A stretch of 64,000 nucleotides of DNA from contig OZ038433.1 of NCBI GenBank assembly GCA_964036275.1, forward strand, positions 30,425,485 to 30,489,484, read 5' to 3'. The number at the start of each line of letters is the position of its first letter. The stretch's first letter is position 1. The notes beneath the pieces were generated by a model. The model was not told the origin of the DNA. It ran no database searches and was given only the letters and a program-made list of their open reading frames with translations. The translations under genes were made by a program, and so were the position numbers. This DNA comes from Litoditis marina (Eukaryota > Nematoda > Chromadorea > Rhabditida > Rhabditidae). This document shows positions 1 to 11,364 of the stretch, piece after piece.

Positions 1-1
1 C

Positions 2-61
2 CCTACGGGCTACGGGACAACATCCCCCGCACAGCTGCTCCGCGAGCAACAATATCGATGA
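2..61 (+). CDS. Possible 3' end of an upstream coding exon
   Basis: The first bases are open in frame 2 and read as a short Gly/Thr/Ser-rich stretch ending in a charged Leu-Arg-Glu-Gln-Gln-Tyr-Arg tail before a TGA at 59-61. The local GC content is higher than in the AT-rich sequence that follows, which is why it looks like the tail of a gene starting left of the window or an upstream terminal exon. No domain is recognisable and the piece is only 19 codons, so this is a weak call. Confidence 0.22.
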   Translation, partial: PTGYGTTSPAQLLREQQYR

Positions 62-558
62 TTTTTCTGCCAAACTGCAAACACCAAATAGTAGAACAGT
101 TCAATAGAGAGTCTACAGTACTTCGTCGATTGTTTATGTTTTCATTCAATAGGTAGAGCTTGAAAAATACTAGTTCTTCACATTGTTTCTCAACTCACCT
201 CCTTCCTTGTTTGCTGGTTCGATTTCTTTCTCATTTATCAGTCGTCCTCATTATTTCCTTCATACATTCATAACACAAGTGAAAGCAAAGTAAGTGACAA
301 CTTTTGTCATATATATCTAGTTCCACGTAGTTTCCAGATTGAAACTGGGTGTAATGAAATCAATCTAAGTGATTTGTGCTTAGAACACAATCCCTCAGGG
401 CTCGTTTTGCCAGAGCATTCTCTTTTCAAAATGTTGTTCAATTATCTCGGTCTATACGCAATGCACCAGAAAGTATGATACATATTTGCGCCATAAGCAT
501 TGAATGTAATTCAAACATTGCTATAGTACGTACGCCACCAACCTAATGTTTTTTTCAG
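62..558. other. AT-rich non-coding stretch upstream of the LIM gene
   Basis: No supported exon is visible. The stretch ends in a T-run followed by a 3' splice acceptor at 551-558, 12 bases before the first in-frame ATG of the next gene. That is the arrangement expected for a trans-splice acceptor, although an upstream cis-spliced exon ending in phase 0 is also possible. Confidence 0.4.
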
Positions 559-570
559 GCTGACGAAGAC

Positions 571-3500
571 ATGTCCCCAGAAGAGAGAGCTGCGTTGAAA
601 AAGAAGGAGATCGAGGCCGAATTCCTTCGCTACAAACTGGCTCGACGAGCAGCCGCCGAACGAAACAAGCAGCAGGTATAGTTTTAATTAGACCAACGTA
701 AATTTGTACAGTTCATACATACAACACTATACAACAGTTCTTTCCGTAGAACAGAAAACGGTGACTTCTTCACTAAATTCGTTCTCCCTTTCGTGCGTCA
801 TTATCTACAGTATACAGGGCTCACTTTGAGTGAAAATTTGCTCTGCGTACACATAGTTTTTGTTTGAATTGCAACTGAATTGTAGCGGGATGAAACTACA
901 AACACAGTGCAGTACATTACAACATGTTAATTTTGAGCCAGTTTTTTCGATGATAGGAGGAATTTCAAAAAGGTTGTGTCATGAAGTGGTGAAACGTAAC
1001 AGCTTCATTTCGTCATTATTTTATGAGTTATTTATAATTTTCAGGAGGAGGAAGGACAAACGCCCGTCGTCACTGCGGGAGATGACGTCGCCGATGTTGG
1101 ATCGATCAAGAACAGATTCGACAAGGGAGACGCGTTCAAGACACAGGATCAGGACGGTCAGTCATAGTCTAGTTCACACTTACCTTGACTTGTACAGTAT
1201 GTCGTAACTTTTGATGCACGTGGTAGAAAAACGTGAACTTGATTTGTCGAATAACTGCACAGAAGGATCATGGCGGGGCTATAGTTTGAACGCCAACCAC
1301 CGGCTACATTTCAAATCCTGATCAAAAAAGAAAACGAGATCAAACTACCATCCCAGTGATTACAATTACAATTACAGTAAAAGAGCAAATGACACCATGT
1401 TGGCTCGCTTTGGGAAAAGCGGAAATACTTGAAAAGTCTTATTGCTTCCGTCCGTGGCGAAGAGATACTAAGAGCATGCAGAGACATTAAAATATGGAGA
1501 GCAGTCAAGGAGCACCACTTTGCAACAATGTGATGTGATCAAATAAATCTTGAATCTTGGAATCTTGCTTTATTTGACTGTTCTAGAGCGAGAACTGGAC
1601 GTCGAGTTCAAGATGGCCGGTAAGGCTCGCGAGAAGTTCAGACAAATCGACGCCTCGGGAGCGGCTCCAGTTATGCCCGGACAGAACAAAAAGGTATGTT
1701 AATTTCTACGTAGCATGGTGGTTGAAGTGTTGTTTGAGAACATTTGGTGTCCAGTCAATTTTGAATCCCGATTTTTAATATGGATTCACTTCAGCGTAAC
1801 CTGAACATGTGTGTGTAAATGTACAATTGGCTCACGACAACACTTTTAGCGCGAGGGCAGCCCGAGATAGGTAGTCTCTTCGTTTCAGCCGAACGCTTGT
1901 GGTTGCTTTCTCATAACTGTAGTTTTCTACTGCTTCGATTGACTTGAATCTGTCCTATACACCACATTTCAGTCCGAGCCGAGCAAGTGGGACAAAAAAG
2001 AAGATAAGCCGGTGGCAGAGGTGATCAACCGAAGGGCTGTCGACGGTTCGTTCCTTCGAATATTCCCAAAACATTCTGGAACATGTTAACCTAGATTTGG
2101 TTCTAGCGATAACTCACCATCAATGTTACCTGTCGCGTGAGAGACGATGAGAAGTTTGATGTACCCGTGGAAGTTAGAGAAACTATCACGCGACAAGTTT
2201 TTAGTGACCTTGTTACGGACTTTCAACAGAAATTGTATCTTAATTTTCTATTTTGAACAGAATGAGTTAGTTTCTCCGTTCGAAAACAGAATTTCTGATT
2301 CAGATGAAGAGCCTGAGGACGACGACGACTTCAACGTGAAGAACATGATGAACAAGTTCAAGTCGATCGGGGAGGGTGGCGCCAGCACGGCTGCCAGCAA
2401 CAGGCAATATAGTTGACCAGCCTAACAGATACTTCGTTCCACGTTTTTGCTCACATTTAGTAGAAATGGGGCAGTTTGGTGAACTGAATACCAACTTTAG
2501 TTAGGGAAATCTGCAATATCCTACGATTTATTGGCTGTCGCGTATCCGACTCAAAACTCGCGGAGACACACAATTTAAAATCATATTGAAACCTTATTAC
2601 GACACACTGATTATTTCTAAATTTGTCGGCTATTTTTTTTGCCATTTCTGCTGAAAAGTCTGTTCCTGATCCTTTTGTACTCAGAAATCCGACCGTGTTC
2701 AAACTTGTTTCTGTTTTAGTGAGCAGCGAGCAGAACTGGAGTCGTTGAAGACTGAAGCCAGGAATCTGAAGCAACGCTTCGAGAACATCGCGGACGACGA
2801 TTCAGACCTGGCACAGGAGAAGAAGAGACAGATGCAGGAAGAGTTCGAGGCACTCAAGAGTAAGTTGTGAAGAATATGGGGAGTGATCGGATGATAGTTG
2901 TAGTTTGATTTTGAGACACTCGTTTGTGGACGCATTTTTGCCGAGAGCGGGTTAGAGCGAAATACACCGTAAAGGCCTGCCACCGTAACAGAGTCTCATT
3001 TAGAGTTCACCTCAGAGCTGAACTATCTGGTCACCATCTCACCCAGGTTTGGTCACTTATACACCTATACTACGCTTATTCACAGTAAGTTGGCAACTAT
3101 GTTGCCAGAATGTGATCAAGTCCTCGATTAGGTTGAGGGTTGAGCTCACAACTTCCAGGATTTTGCTACAATGCCTGACTTTGAGAAGAATCACTTAGAA
3201 TAGACAACCCAGAAAACTCATAACTGAACGACGTTAGGAACAGACAGTCTATGTTTTAACCTAAATAAGTTCATAAAGCTCAACATACAGAAAGTATAGT
3301 ATACAGATCCCACATTTTCTATGTGGGATCTGTATACTATACTGAAGCTCAACCAAATGTTCTCGTGTGTAATATTCATTCACAGGAGAACGAGAAGAAG
3401 CTCAGAAGCGGTTGGAAGAAGAGAGAGCATTGGAAGAGGGAGAGCGCCAGATTGAAAAGGATGACGTCAACATCAAGGTACTGTAGGAGATAACATCCCA

Positions 3501-6500
3501 TGGGATGAGATAGTGACAATGTAGGAAATACCAGAAAGTTATCATTGAAATAACGTCATTGTTTAATGATAACTACAAAAGTAACACTCCGGAAGCCTAT
3601 GCTATCTTCACCGAACTGGACGTTCCCTACAGATTATTTATCCATATTATTATGAGAATATGTGCTCAGTGAAAGGTGCCACTCAACATCGTTTCGACCC
3701 TGATTCAAGACGATTTTGGTGTTGTATTTTGGCGACTGATGATGACCCAACCCTCGTCTTGAATCGGGGTCGAAACGATTTTTTTGGATTTTGGTGTTGT
3801 TCTCGGAGGGTTGGGTCATCATCAGTCGCCAAAATACAACACCAAAATCGTCTTGAATCAGGGTCGAAACGATCTTGAGTGGCACCTTTCACTGAGCACA
3901 TAATCTCATAATAACATCCAAAAAGTCTTAATGACAACAAATATTTTTATTTTAAATAAGTATAACAATATTTATCTATAGTTTGGAAAAATCTATACTT
4001 TCAGGCCGAACATGCCAGTAAGATGGCGGCCAAATGGGAGAAACTCCAGGCTAAGGAGGCCAAAAAGGCAGAGAAGGGCCGTATGCCAGAAAAGAAAACG
4101 GCAACGGTAAGTGGTTCTAATCACCTTTAAAGGTGGGCAGAACGGAGAGTGAACAGATTAGGGATGTATAACTTGAACAAAATACTTGACTTGATTTGAT
4201 AGACTTGAAATTTCTCTCGAAGTTTTCGGTATTCTTTTTCATACTATGAACTGTAAGGCGGTGTTGTCTCTCTTCTTACTATCCTATTGCTATCAAGTTT
4301 GCATGCTCCAACCTCTTTTAACAAGTTAGGACGAAATAGATTTATTGAGTATACGAAGCACTTTTCTCTACTGGGCGACGAACATTGCAACCCATAAATC
4401 ACTGAGTCACAACTTACCTTTGAGTCTCCATCTCAAACTCTACATCCTCTCCCCTGTGATAAACAAACACTTGTACGCAAATAACGTGATAAACGAAAAA
4501 AGTCATGCCGTCAATCTACATTTTGTTGTTTACGATTTGTTGATCCCTGTTGTCACCGAAATATGGGTATGCCTTCTCCTAGAACGACCAGTACATTTAC
4601 TTATTTTTCCCTAGGTTCAGTTTCATTTGCTGACAAACTAGGTTTCTCTAACCTATACCTAGTTTTCCAGTGGTCCGCTATGATTTGCTTGGGAATAGTG
4701 CTGGCGTGCTTAGTCCAGCAGTATTGGCCAGAAATACTCGCCATAGCTTCTCGCTAACTTTTCTTTCAACAGCTAACATATCAACACTAAACAATCCGCA
4801 AAACACACTTGCACTAACCTATTTATTCGAATAGATTGTAGATTAGGATAGAGTCTAGTTGTAGTTATTTATTACCATTTTAACCACGGTGGCAGATCGT
4901 TTTCCATGAGATTGTTGACTTTCATACTTGGCACCGTAGTTAACTCCTCGGTTCGCGAGAGGATCTCACGGGTAGGTCAAGAAGGCATCTCACGGGATAT
5001 CTCACAGTTTGGGTCCTTCTTTGGACCCACATTTCAATCAATACTCATGTGTTGCTTCTCGAGCTTGTCGTCACAAACTGAAGATTGAGAGACTTTTTAC
5101 GAAACCTCACAAACTAACTCGCGGGCCCTCACGACTTAATTCACGTGAGATCACGTGGGTTTCGAGGAGATACTACGGTGCCTGCTTTCATTATTTGCAC
5201 CTGTGTCACCTGAATTATGTTCCAGGAACAGTGAGCACGCTCCACCACCTTCCCTTCAACGTGATCGTGTTTATTATCGGTGTTATTTGTCGCTACCGCT
5301 TACAGTAATCTCAAAATGTTGTTCATAAGCAGCACAGATATGAGTTTTTCTGATCAGAGGTCGTGTTCTGTATGTAGATTTGCCACCAACAATGCGTCGT
5401 ATTTATTATTGTCAGCAATAAACTGTAAAAAGGCGCTCTTTTCACGATAGAATGCGGTGAGCTAATGCGTGATGCGTGTACCAACTAACCCTATGAAGAA
5501 AACGGACTTGCACTATATATAAGAGGCATCCATTTAAATAGTTTTTCAAAATTCAAATATTTTGCAAATCTGGTCAATTTTTTATTTATTGCCGAGAAAC
5601 CTGGAATATGGTCAGTTTCTGGTTTCGTTTCGCAGACATTATCGTCCAAATAAATGACGAGGGTCAATTATGTTCTTGAAGTCTGACAACGGTCATTATT
5701 TCACACCTTACTTTTGACATTCGTCAGTTACTTGCATACTGAAACTGACCATTGTCAAAACTGTATTTGCAAACCACCTGTCTCAGCCGAGACTCGAACC
5801 TGACCCCGTCAGTTCAAAAGCGCGAGCGCTAACCACTACACTACAGCGGCTACTGATGAGGTGCGCGCGTTCCTGTAAGTCATGCCGGGAGCGCGATCAA
5901 CAGTTAGTCTGGACTTCTTTTTTAATGTCGAGAAAATTAAATTAAAAAAGTTCATTTCGTTTTCAGGGTAATTTCATAAGTAACCGGGTTTCTTGATAAC
6001 CATACCGGTTTTTGGTAATCTTTCAGGTTACCCCATAGGTAACCGGTTGGTAACCTGAAACTTTATTTTGGTAACCGTACAAATAAATGGTAAAACTACA
6101 ATCAACAAATAAGGGGTAACCGGTTTCTTATTTCAGGTTACCACGCGGTTACCTACTGAGGTAATCAAAAGGTTATTTTACTAAAAACTGGTAACGGTAC
6201 CAAATAAACCCGGTTACTTATTTAATTCATAGTTCTCATTAACGTTCATTATTTAAATCTGTCTCGTTATATGAGCGATCAGTACAATTCGGCTGGCGCA
6301 GGTTATATCCGCGACAATCGCTAACCAAACTACTGACCCAGTAGCGCAGTGGCAGTGTGTCTGCCTTTTGCCCTGGCGCCCGCAGGTTCGATCCCGCGAG
6401 CATTCTGACAGTGGTCAGAATTACACAGAATGAAGGAGGTAATTCGTTGACGAATGCCAAAAAACAAGAATATTAATTGACCGGCGTCAAAAACCCCGTT

Positions 6501-9500
6501 TTCACTTCTGACCGTTGTCAGTAAATTTTCTGACCAGAAACCGAAGATCTGGTCAGAATTGTGCAAAATTTAATCGAAACATGCTCCAAGAAAAAATGAC
6601 GAGATTTGCATAATATTTGAATTTTGAAAAACTATTTAAATGGACGCCTCTTATATACAGTGTGAAAAACTTAATAGATTACCAAGTAATATATTATTGG
6701 TAAGGTAAGGTAATAAGTAATTTAGCAATCAAAATAAATACCGAGGTGATATATGCTTGAGTTCTTTAACTACCACTTTATGATCTGTAAAACATATATC
6801 AGCGCTTCTTAGCCCCAAATCGACTAACTCTGACACAAATACCATGACGTGCACCCTAGTTCCTTAGGACACATTCACTCAGCTAGCGCTCAAACGCAAA
6901 AACCTAGTAATAATATGTTTCTATATAAATACAGCATGTTGTTTGATCTACTCACGTTGTGTTCTTTTTCCACTAACTAGCATGACCGAGTGTTTCAGAG
7001 ATTCGTGATTCACGCGCAGCCCAAGTGTACCGTGTGCAGTACTACAGTATACATTGCGGAGCAGTTCCAGTGTTTTGGGTTACTGTATCACGTGAAGTGC
7101 TTCCGGTGCACGGTTTGTCGACAGGCCTTGAGGTGGGTCTGAACTTTTTGGTTAAAAAATGAGATTCCTAATGTTCAGTAAATGAAATTGTTTTTATGGT
7201 ATGAACTACTACTGACAAAACAAGAACGAAACATGACTTCTGAGTTGGTACTGGGAAACATTTCTGCCGATGCCGAGCCGGTTGGTTGCCGATGCCCTGC
7301 CAGAAGGATGCCGTTTTGACCAGTCAGCTCGGCGCCGGCAACCACCCGGCATGGCATCGGCAACCAATGGGCGCGCCGCTGATAACAATTCATAATGTTC
7401 ATTCGTTTCGTTCTTATAGACTATTTATCAGTTTATTACTATAACAATAAAAAAACAAAGTTAAATTGTAATGAAATTATACTTTTATTCATAAAACATG
7501 ACATAAACACAGAATTTTATCACTTTAAAATATATACAAGTACACGTAGAGCTAGATAGGTGCATTCCAGTCTTCACTCGTCCATAGCTGATGAATTCGA
7601 CCTGAAATGTAGAAACTAACGAATCGGAATGAAATGCACATACAGACCTCGGCAAACATAGATGATAACCTAAAAACTGAAGTGAATGATTCTGTTTATC
7701 GCAATCTCGCTAATTTACTATGTTGATTCGAATACATAGAACTGAAGGTATTTAAATGAAAAAATAATGTTGTTTCTTTCTTGAAGAACAGTAACTCAGT
7801 AACAACTTAGCGGTCAAAAAGAACTGATTCCATAAGCCATGAAAATCGGAAAACGGGTTACTTTTTTGCCAAACGATGAAATATGTCTTTTTTATGCAAA
7901 ATCATTACCTATCACGTGATTCTATGTGAAAAAAAACGCACTACTCTTTGCGGATCAGTCGAACCTTAGTGGTGTATGAATCCCGTGAAAAGTGGGCCGT
8001 TTTCGAATTTTTCTGACTATTCGGACAACCCTGCTGACGCTGACGCTAATTTGACTAATGGATTCACGCTAATTCACTCTTTTGATCTCCAAATACATTT
8101 AATTGGATGTTTTAAACTTGAACAGTTTCCGTAAAATTAGATTACAACTCAAAACAAACAGACACCGGTAAAGATAAAAGTTGTCCGAAAAGCCATGAAA
8201 ATCGAACAACATGTTACTTTTTTCACCGAAAACTAGGTCTGTTTTTGATGCAAATCATTACTTATCATGTGTTTCAATGTAAAAACGCACTTTAACAGAA
8301 GCCAATTAAACAGTCACGTAAAGTTAACACTCTAATGAGATATCGTGCACTTTTGTCATTGCACGTTTCTGACTTCTGCTGTGTTTAACATGCTTCACGT
8401 GACTGTACAATTGACTACCACTATACTCTTTGTGGATTAGTCGAGAGAATTTACCTTGCTCACACTATCACTATACCGTAAATTTCATTATTCAAAAAAA
8501 CAGAAGTGACCGAGAGCTAAACTAACCACTAATGGGCTTCCTAAAGATCTTGCTGGGGGATCGGACGTGATCCGTGCAGACGGTGGACAGACACTCCGAT
8601 CATCTCCTGTAAAAAGCCCATGAACAGAAGCACCACCAACTAAATAACACATATAACAAGTGAATTATGCGAAAAAGCCGGCTGATATAATTTTTCTATA
8701 AATACCCGGAGTGGCTGTTGGCATACACCCCGAATGTTGTCGGAGCATCCACAAAAATTGGAAAACGAACTACTTTTCCGCCGAAAACGAGAGATTTTGC
8801 CTACTTTTTTATGCAAATTCATTCAAATAGTCCGATTTTATTGCAATACCGATAGAAATTCATGATTAACATCAAAATAAAATAAACTGACCCAAAAGTT
8901 TTAGCCGGTGGATCCGGACCGACGATTCCGGCGCAAAATCACGTTGGATTTTGCAATGATAGAGATAGATTTCAGCACATCTGAAAATATGAATTAACTT
9001 GTTATCAGAAACCTCAACCGTCCGTAAAACTGTGTACTATATTGAAATGTACTTAAAACCCGCGATAATTCGTCTCCATAGTTGCTTGAACTGGCTTTAA
9101 ACTTCCCAATTAAGATAGTGAGTAGATTCTATCCTTGAACTTGAAATAAACAACATTTAAGATTACGTGACAACTCCTCCCTCCCCCGTGTCGCGGCCGG
9201 ACAACTCCCCATTCAACATAATTTTAGACTAATTACGGTCATTTTTCGAACTAAATACATCACATTCAGAAATACATAGTTTATAAAAGCTTTAGAAGAT
9301 AATTAGCTCCGTAGATATTTTCCTTTGAAAAAAAAAACAACATTAATTAGCGATAAATTGATTCCCATTGAATAAACTAAGTTGTTTGACCTCAATTTGG
9401 ACATCAAAGTCATTTTTTGTGTTCAAGATATTGCTATAAATGCAAAACAGTGGAGATGAGATGTCACAAAATCTTGAGCCTTGTGTGACAGTTCGTTTTA

Positions 9501-11268
9501 GCTGTTCACCTTCCAAAATCAGCTGTCAACTTGTATAAACATCAATTAGTTTAGTATTTCTCAAGTTTACTGCACAACCGTATTCACATATTTCTTAAGG
9601 TAGTGCGCAAGGTGACAATCATGAAAACCAACCTTAAGAAGACGCACTGCGGACTATATCACGAGCGGAAGTCACGTCCAGGCTACCTGAAATGAGCAAT
9701 AATAAGGACGATGAATGCTAGTAAACCAAATAATCTCAGCACAGCACATCAAAAATGGATGAACCTTTATTCCCGGTGCATTGATCAGTGAGAAATATAA
9801 AGTGACTAGTATTCAATGAGAGCGGAAAGCTATAAGCAGAGCAAAAAAAGAATGAATGAGGACTGATAACCAACAAATGTTGTAAAAATTGAATGGGGCT
9901 TTGAGCAGAGAAAAAATTCTGCGTTCTACATACTACCAGCATCTTAAACTGTAAAATAGAACGTCCCAACGTTTGCTAAAGAAAATTAAACTAAAATTTC
10001 ATTTTTGGCCTAAAATTTTACCTATAAACATATTTATTGCGCTCTACAGTAGTTAGTGGGGTTGGAATCACTCGAAATGTCATTAATAAAGTGCTTAACT
10101 AAAATACGATAACAGAAATAACTAAATAAAAACAACTTGAAACGATGAAAAAGGAAACAAGAAATTTGCGAATTTTGAAAATTAGCCCAAGTAAAGGTAT
10201 GCAGTGCACCGAGTACGGTACAGCTGGGGCGCGGTTTGTGTTGCCCGTGAGCAACTCCATCGGTTGAAAATACAGGAAGCGAACAAAATAAGGAGATAAA
10301 CACTGAATTTTTCACTGTAACGAGGACTTTTAAGTTTGAATATTGTGATAGTCCTCGTATATTGTCCTGCTTAAGATTTCATCTCCAAAACTGTTATGAA
10401 ATGGTCGTATTTGTATTGTAGTAATTTTCTAAACGGAAGTTTCGGTCAATTAATGTAAGTTTTCATGAACCCCATCATTGAACAACTCTTCTAAAAGCAA
10501 TGAGCTCATAACAATCATATTTTATACCTCTATCAACGAGTTTGAGACCTCTAACTGTTGTTTTATCGGAATTTAGCCTTTGTCGGCGGCGAGCCGGTTC
10601 GTTGCCGATGCCCTGCCGGGTCGACCCGGCAGGGCATAGGCAGGATTCTATCTGAGTAAGATGAAGTTTACCGGAACCTTGGCCCCATCCTGCGTTGCGC
10701 ACACGTAAATAGAATAGAATTTATTTGCGATTGAACACGTGACTTTCCGCATAAAATGTGGCACTCCAAAAACATGAGTTTGAGTAAACTATGAGAAACG
10801 CGTATTCTTAGAGACAGTTAGAAGTACAGTAGAACATGATCGAGTGAAGCCGTTGCTTAGCAAGCAAAAAAACTAGTTACGTGTGAATAAAGGGGAAATG
10901 CCAATTCTAATCATAACCAGTATGCATTAGCCTTTTCTTATTCTTGATTTGCTTTTTGTAGATCTCTTTCAGCGGTTTCGAGATGAAGGTGTAGTCAGGA
11001 GGTGTTTCACAGAGGTTTCGCGTGGATCGTCAGTTTCAAATGAGAGCAATCTGTATCAGTTTGTATCGGGCACCCCTTCCATAATGAATTCTCTCTCTAG
11101 TCCCCTTTAAAGTGGTCTTTTTTCAGGGTAGAGAAGGTCCATCGAGACACTGCGGGTACACTGTACTGCAAGGTGCATTTCAATAAAATCGGAGAGACCC
11201 CGTCTTGCGAAGAAAAGATGGAACAAAACAACAACGAGATGATTGTAGAAGAGCGACAACAGGCCTAA
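571..11268 (+). CDS. LIM-domain protein with charged coiled-coil N-terminus
   Basis: Ten exons join in phase: 571-675, 1045-1156, 1587-1693, 1973-2045, 2304-2403, 2720-2859, 3386-3477, 4005-4106, 6999-7132 and 11127-11268, giving 368 residues. Residues 1-277 are strongly charged and Glu/Lys/Arg-rich, probably helical or coiled coil. They contain recurrent short motifs of the type K-x-[RK]-F or KFR/KWE in successive exons, reminiscent of actin-binding repeat proteins. Residues 287-339 form one LIM domain: C287-x2-C290-x17-H308-x2-C311-x2-C314-x2-C317-x18-C336-x2-H339. The LIM domain is split by a 4 kb intron. LIM domains bind partner proteins, commonly at actin or adhesion structures, so a cytoskeletal adaptor role is an inference. 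The start is the first ATG after a splice acceptor at 558. The intron after 2403 uses a GC donor. AATAAA lies at 11359-11364. I cannot assign a named orthologue. Confidence 0.8.
3294..3342. repeat. Perfect 22-bp-arm hairpin
   Basis: Arms 3294-3315 and 3321-3342 are exact reverse complements around a 5-base loop (TTTCT). It lies in an intron of the LIM gene and is probably a minimal foldback element or relic of one. Confidence 0.85.
3645..3915. repeat. Long foldback (inverted-repeat) element
   Basis: Arms of about 105-110 bp (roughly 3648-3755 and 3805-3914) are near-perfect reverse complements, with TTATTATGAGA at the left tip answered by TCTCATAATAA at the right tip. The centre holds a third partial copy of the arm motif GTCTTGAATC. 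It is intronic and non-coding; apparent open frames on both strands are products of the palindrome. It is probably a foldback MITE. Confidence 0.8.
4671..4757 (+). CDS. Probable alternative last exon encoding a membrane tail anchor
   Basis: This lies in the intron after the LIM gene's eighth exon, which ends in phase 0 at 4106. A good acceptor (TTTTCCAG, ending at 4670) is followed by 28 in-frame codons and a TAA. The peptide is hydrophobic, including a run of the type MICLGIVLACLV, then a short polar tail, as in a C-terminal transmembrane anchor. Joining exons 1-8 to it would give a 305-residue protein with the charged helical region but no LIM domain. An AATAAA at about 5417-5422 could serve as poly(A) signal. 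The splice phase, acceptor and hydrophobic character are seen; alternative use is inferred. Confidence 0.5.
   Translation, partial: WSAMICLGIVLACLVQQYWPEILAIASR
5785..5855 (-). repeat. tRNA-like segment (SINE or tRNA relic)
   Basis: Read on the - strand it has a good A box (TAGTGTAGTGGTTAGCG) and B box (GGTTCGAGTC) with spacing typical of a tRNA. The acceptor and T stems do not pair properly, so it is a tRNA-derived relic and not a functional tRNA gene. Confidence 0.6.
6333..6402 (+). repeat. tRNA-like segment (SINE or tRNA relic)
   Basis: It carries an A-box-like TAGCGCAGTGGCAG and a B box GGTTCGATCC with a partly paired T arm. No convincing acceptor stem is seen. It mirrors the - strand tRNA-like block at the other end of the same inverted-repeat element. 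Confidence 0.55.
7255..7370. repeat. GC-rich inverted repeat (GCCGATGCC family)
   Basis: CGGTTGGTTGCCGATGCCC at the left is answered by the imperfect reverse complement around GGCATCGGCAACC at the right. A related block lies at 10580-10645. Its GC content contrasts sharply with the surrounding AT-rich intron, suggesting a foldback element. Confidence 0.55.
10580..10645. repeat. GC-rich inverted repeat (second GCCGATGCC-family copy)
   Basis: It contains GCCGATGCCCTGCCGGGT followed directly by its near-reverse complement ACCCGGCAGGGCATAGGC, matching the block at 7255-7370. Non-coding. Confidence 0.55.
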
Positions 11269-11358
11269 ACGCTGCTCAAAAAACATATATGTATTTATTG
11301 AACTTATTGCGTTATATTTTTTGTATAGCATCTGATTAATTTTGTCTCAGATTTCTGT

Positions 11359-11364
11359 AATAAA
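11359..11364 (+). terminator. Polyadenylation signal of the LIM gene
   Basis: AATAAA lies 91 bases after the TAA stop at 11266-11268 and is the first perfect signal downstream of the terminal exon. Confidence 0.55.

Larger units (their letters stand above)
5511..6662. mobile_element. Inverted-repeat element with two tRNA-like segments and a GGTAACC-rich core
   Basis: Terminal arms 5511-5580 and 6594-6662 are reverse complements over about 70 bp, sharing ATATAAGAGGC[AG]TCCATT followed by TAAATAGTTTTTCAAAATTC. Inside each end lies a tRNA-like block in opposite orientation: left about 5785-5851 on the - strand and right about 6333-6402 on the + strand. The core (about 5960-6220) is a series of direct and inverted GGTAACC motifs. 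No transposase is visible, so it is non-autonomous. Confidence 0.7.
4107..6998. other. 2.9 kb intron of the LIM gene (content)
   Basis: The intron holds the candidate alternative terminal exon at 4671-4757, AT-rich unique sequence, and a mobile element at 5511-6662. I see no other supported exon. Confidence 0.5.
7133..11126. other. 4 kb intron splitting the LIM domain (content)
   Basis: The intron is AT-rich and mainly repetitive. At 7830-8045, 8180-8420 and 8740-8840 there are diverged copies of a dispersed family containing motifs such as GACTATTCGGACAACC. GC-rich GCCGATGCC-type inverted repeats lie at 7255-7370 and 10580-10645. A repeat shared with 13655-13720 (ATTGAACAC[CG]TGACTTTCC) lies at 10705-10770. 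No nested gene is supported. Confidence 0.5.

Noticed and set aside
3634..3940. Overlapping open frames on both strands
   Set aside because: They read the arms of one foldback element and repeat the same peptide on both strands; not genes.
5785..6402. Functional tRNA genes
   Set aside because: A and B boxes are present, but acceptor and T stems do not pair, so these are tRNA-derived repeats.
9599..9695. Short + strand frame resembling the second zinc knuckle of a LIM domain (Cys-x3-His after a Lys-rich stretch) inside the intron that splits the LIM domain
   Set aside because: It would be an attractive alternative LIM half, but its only acceptors give phase 0 or 1 while the preceding LIM exon ends in phase 2, so it cannot join in frame.
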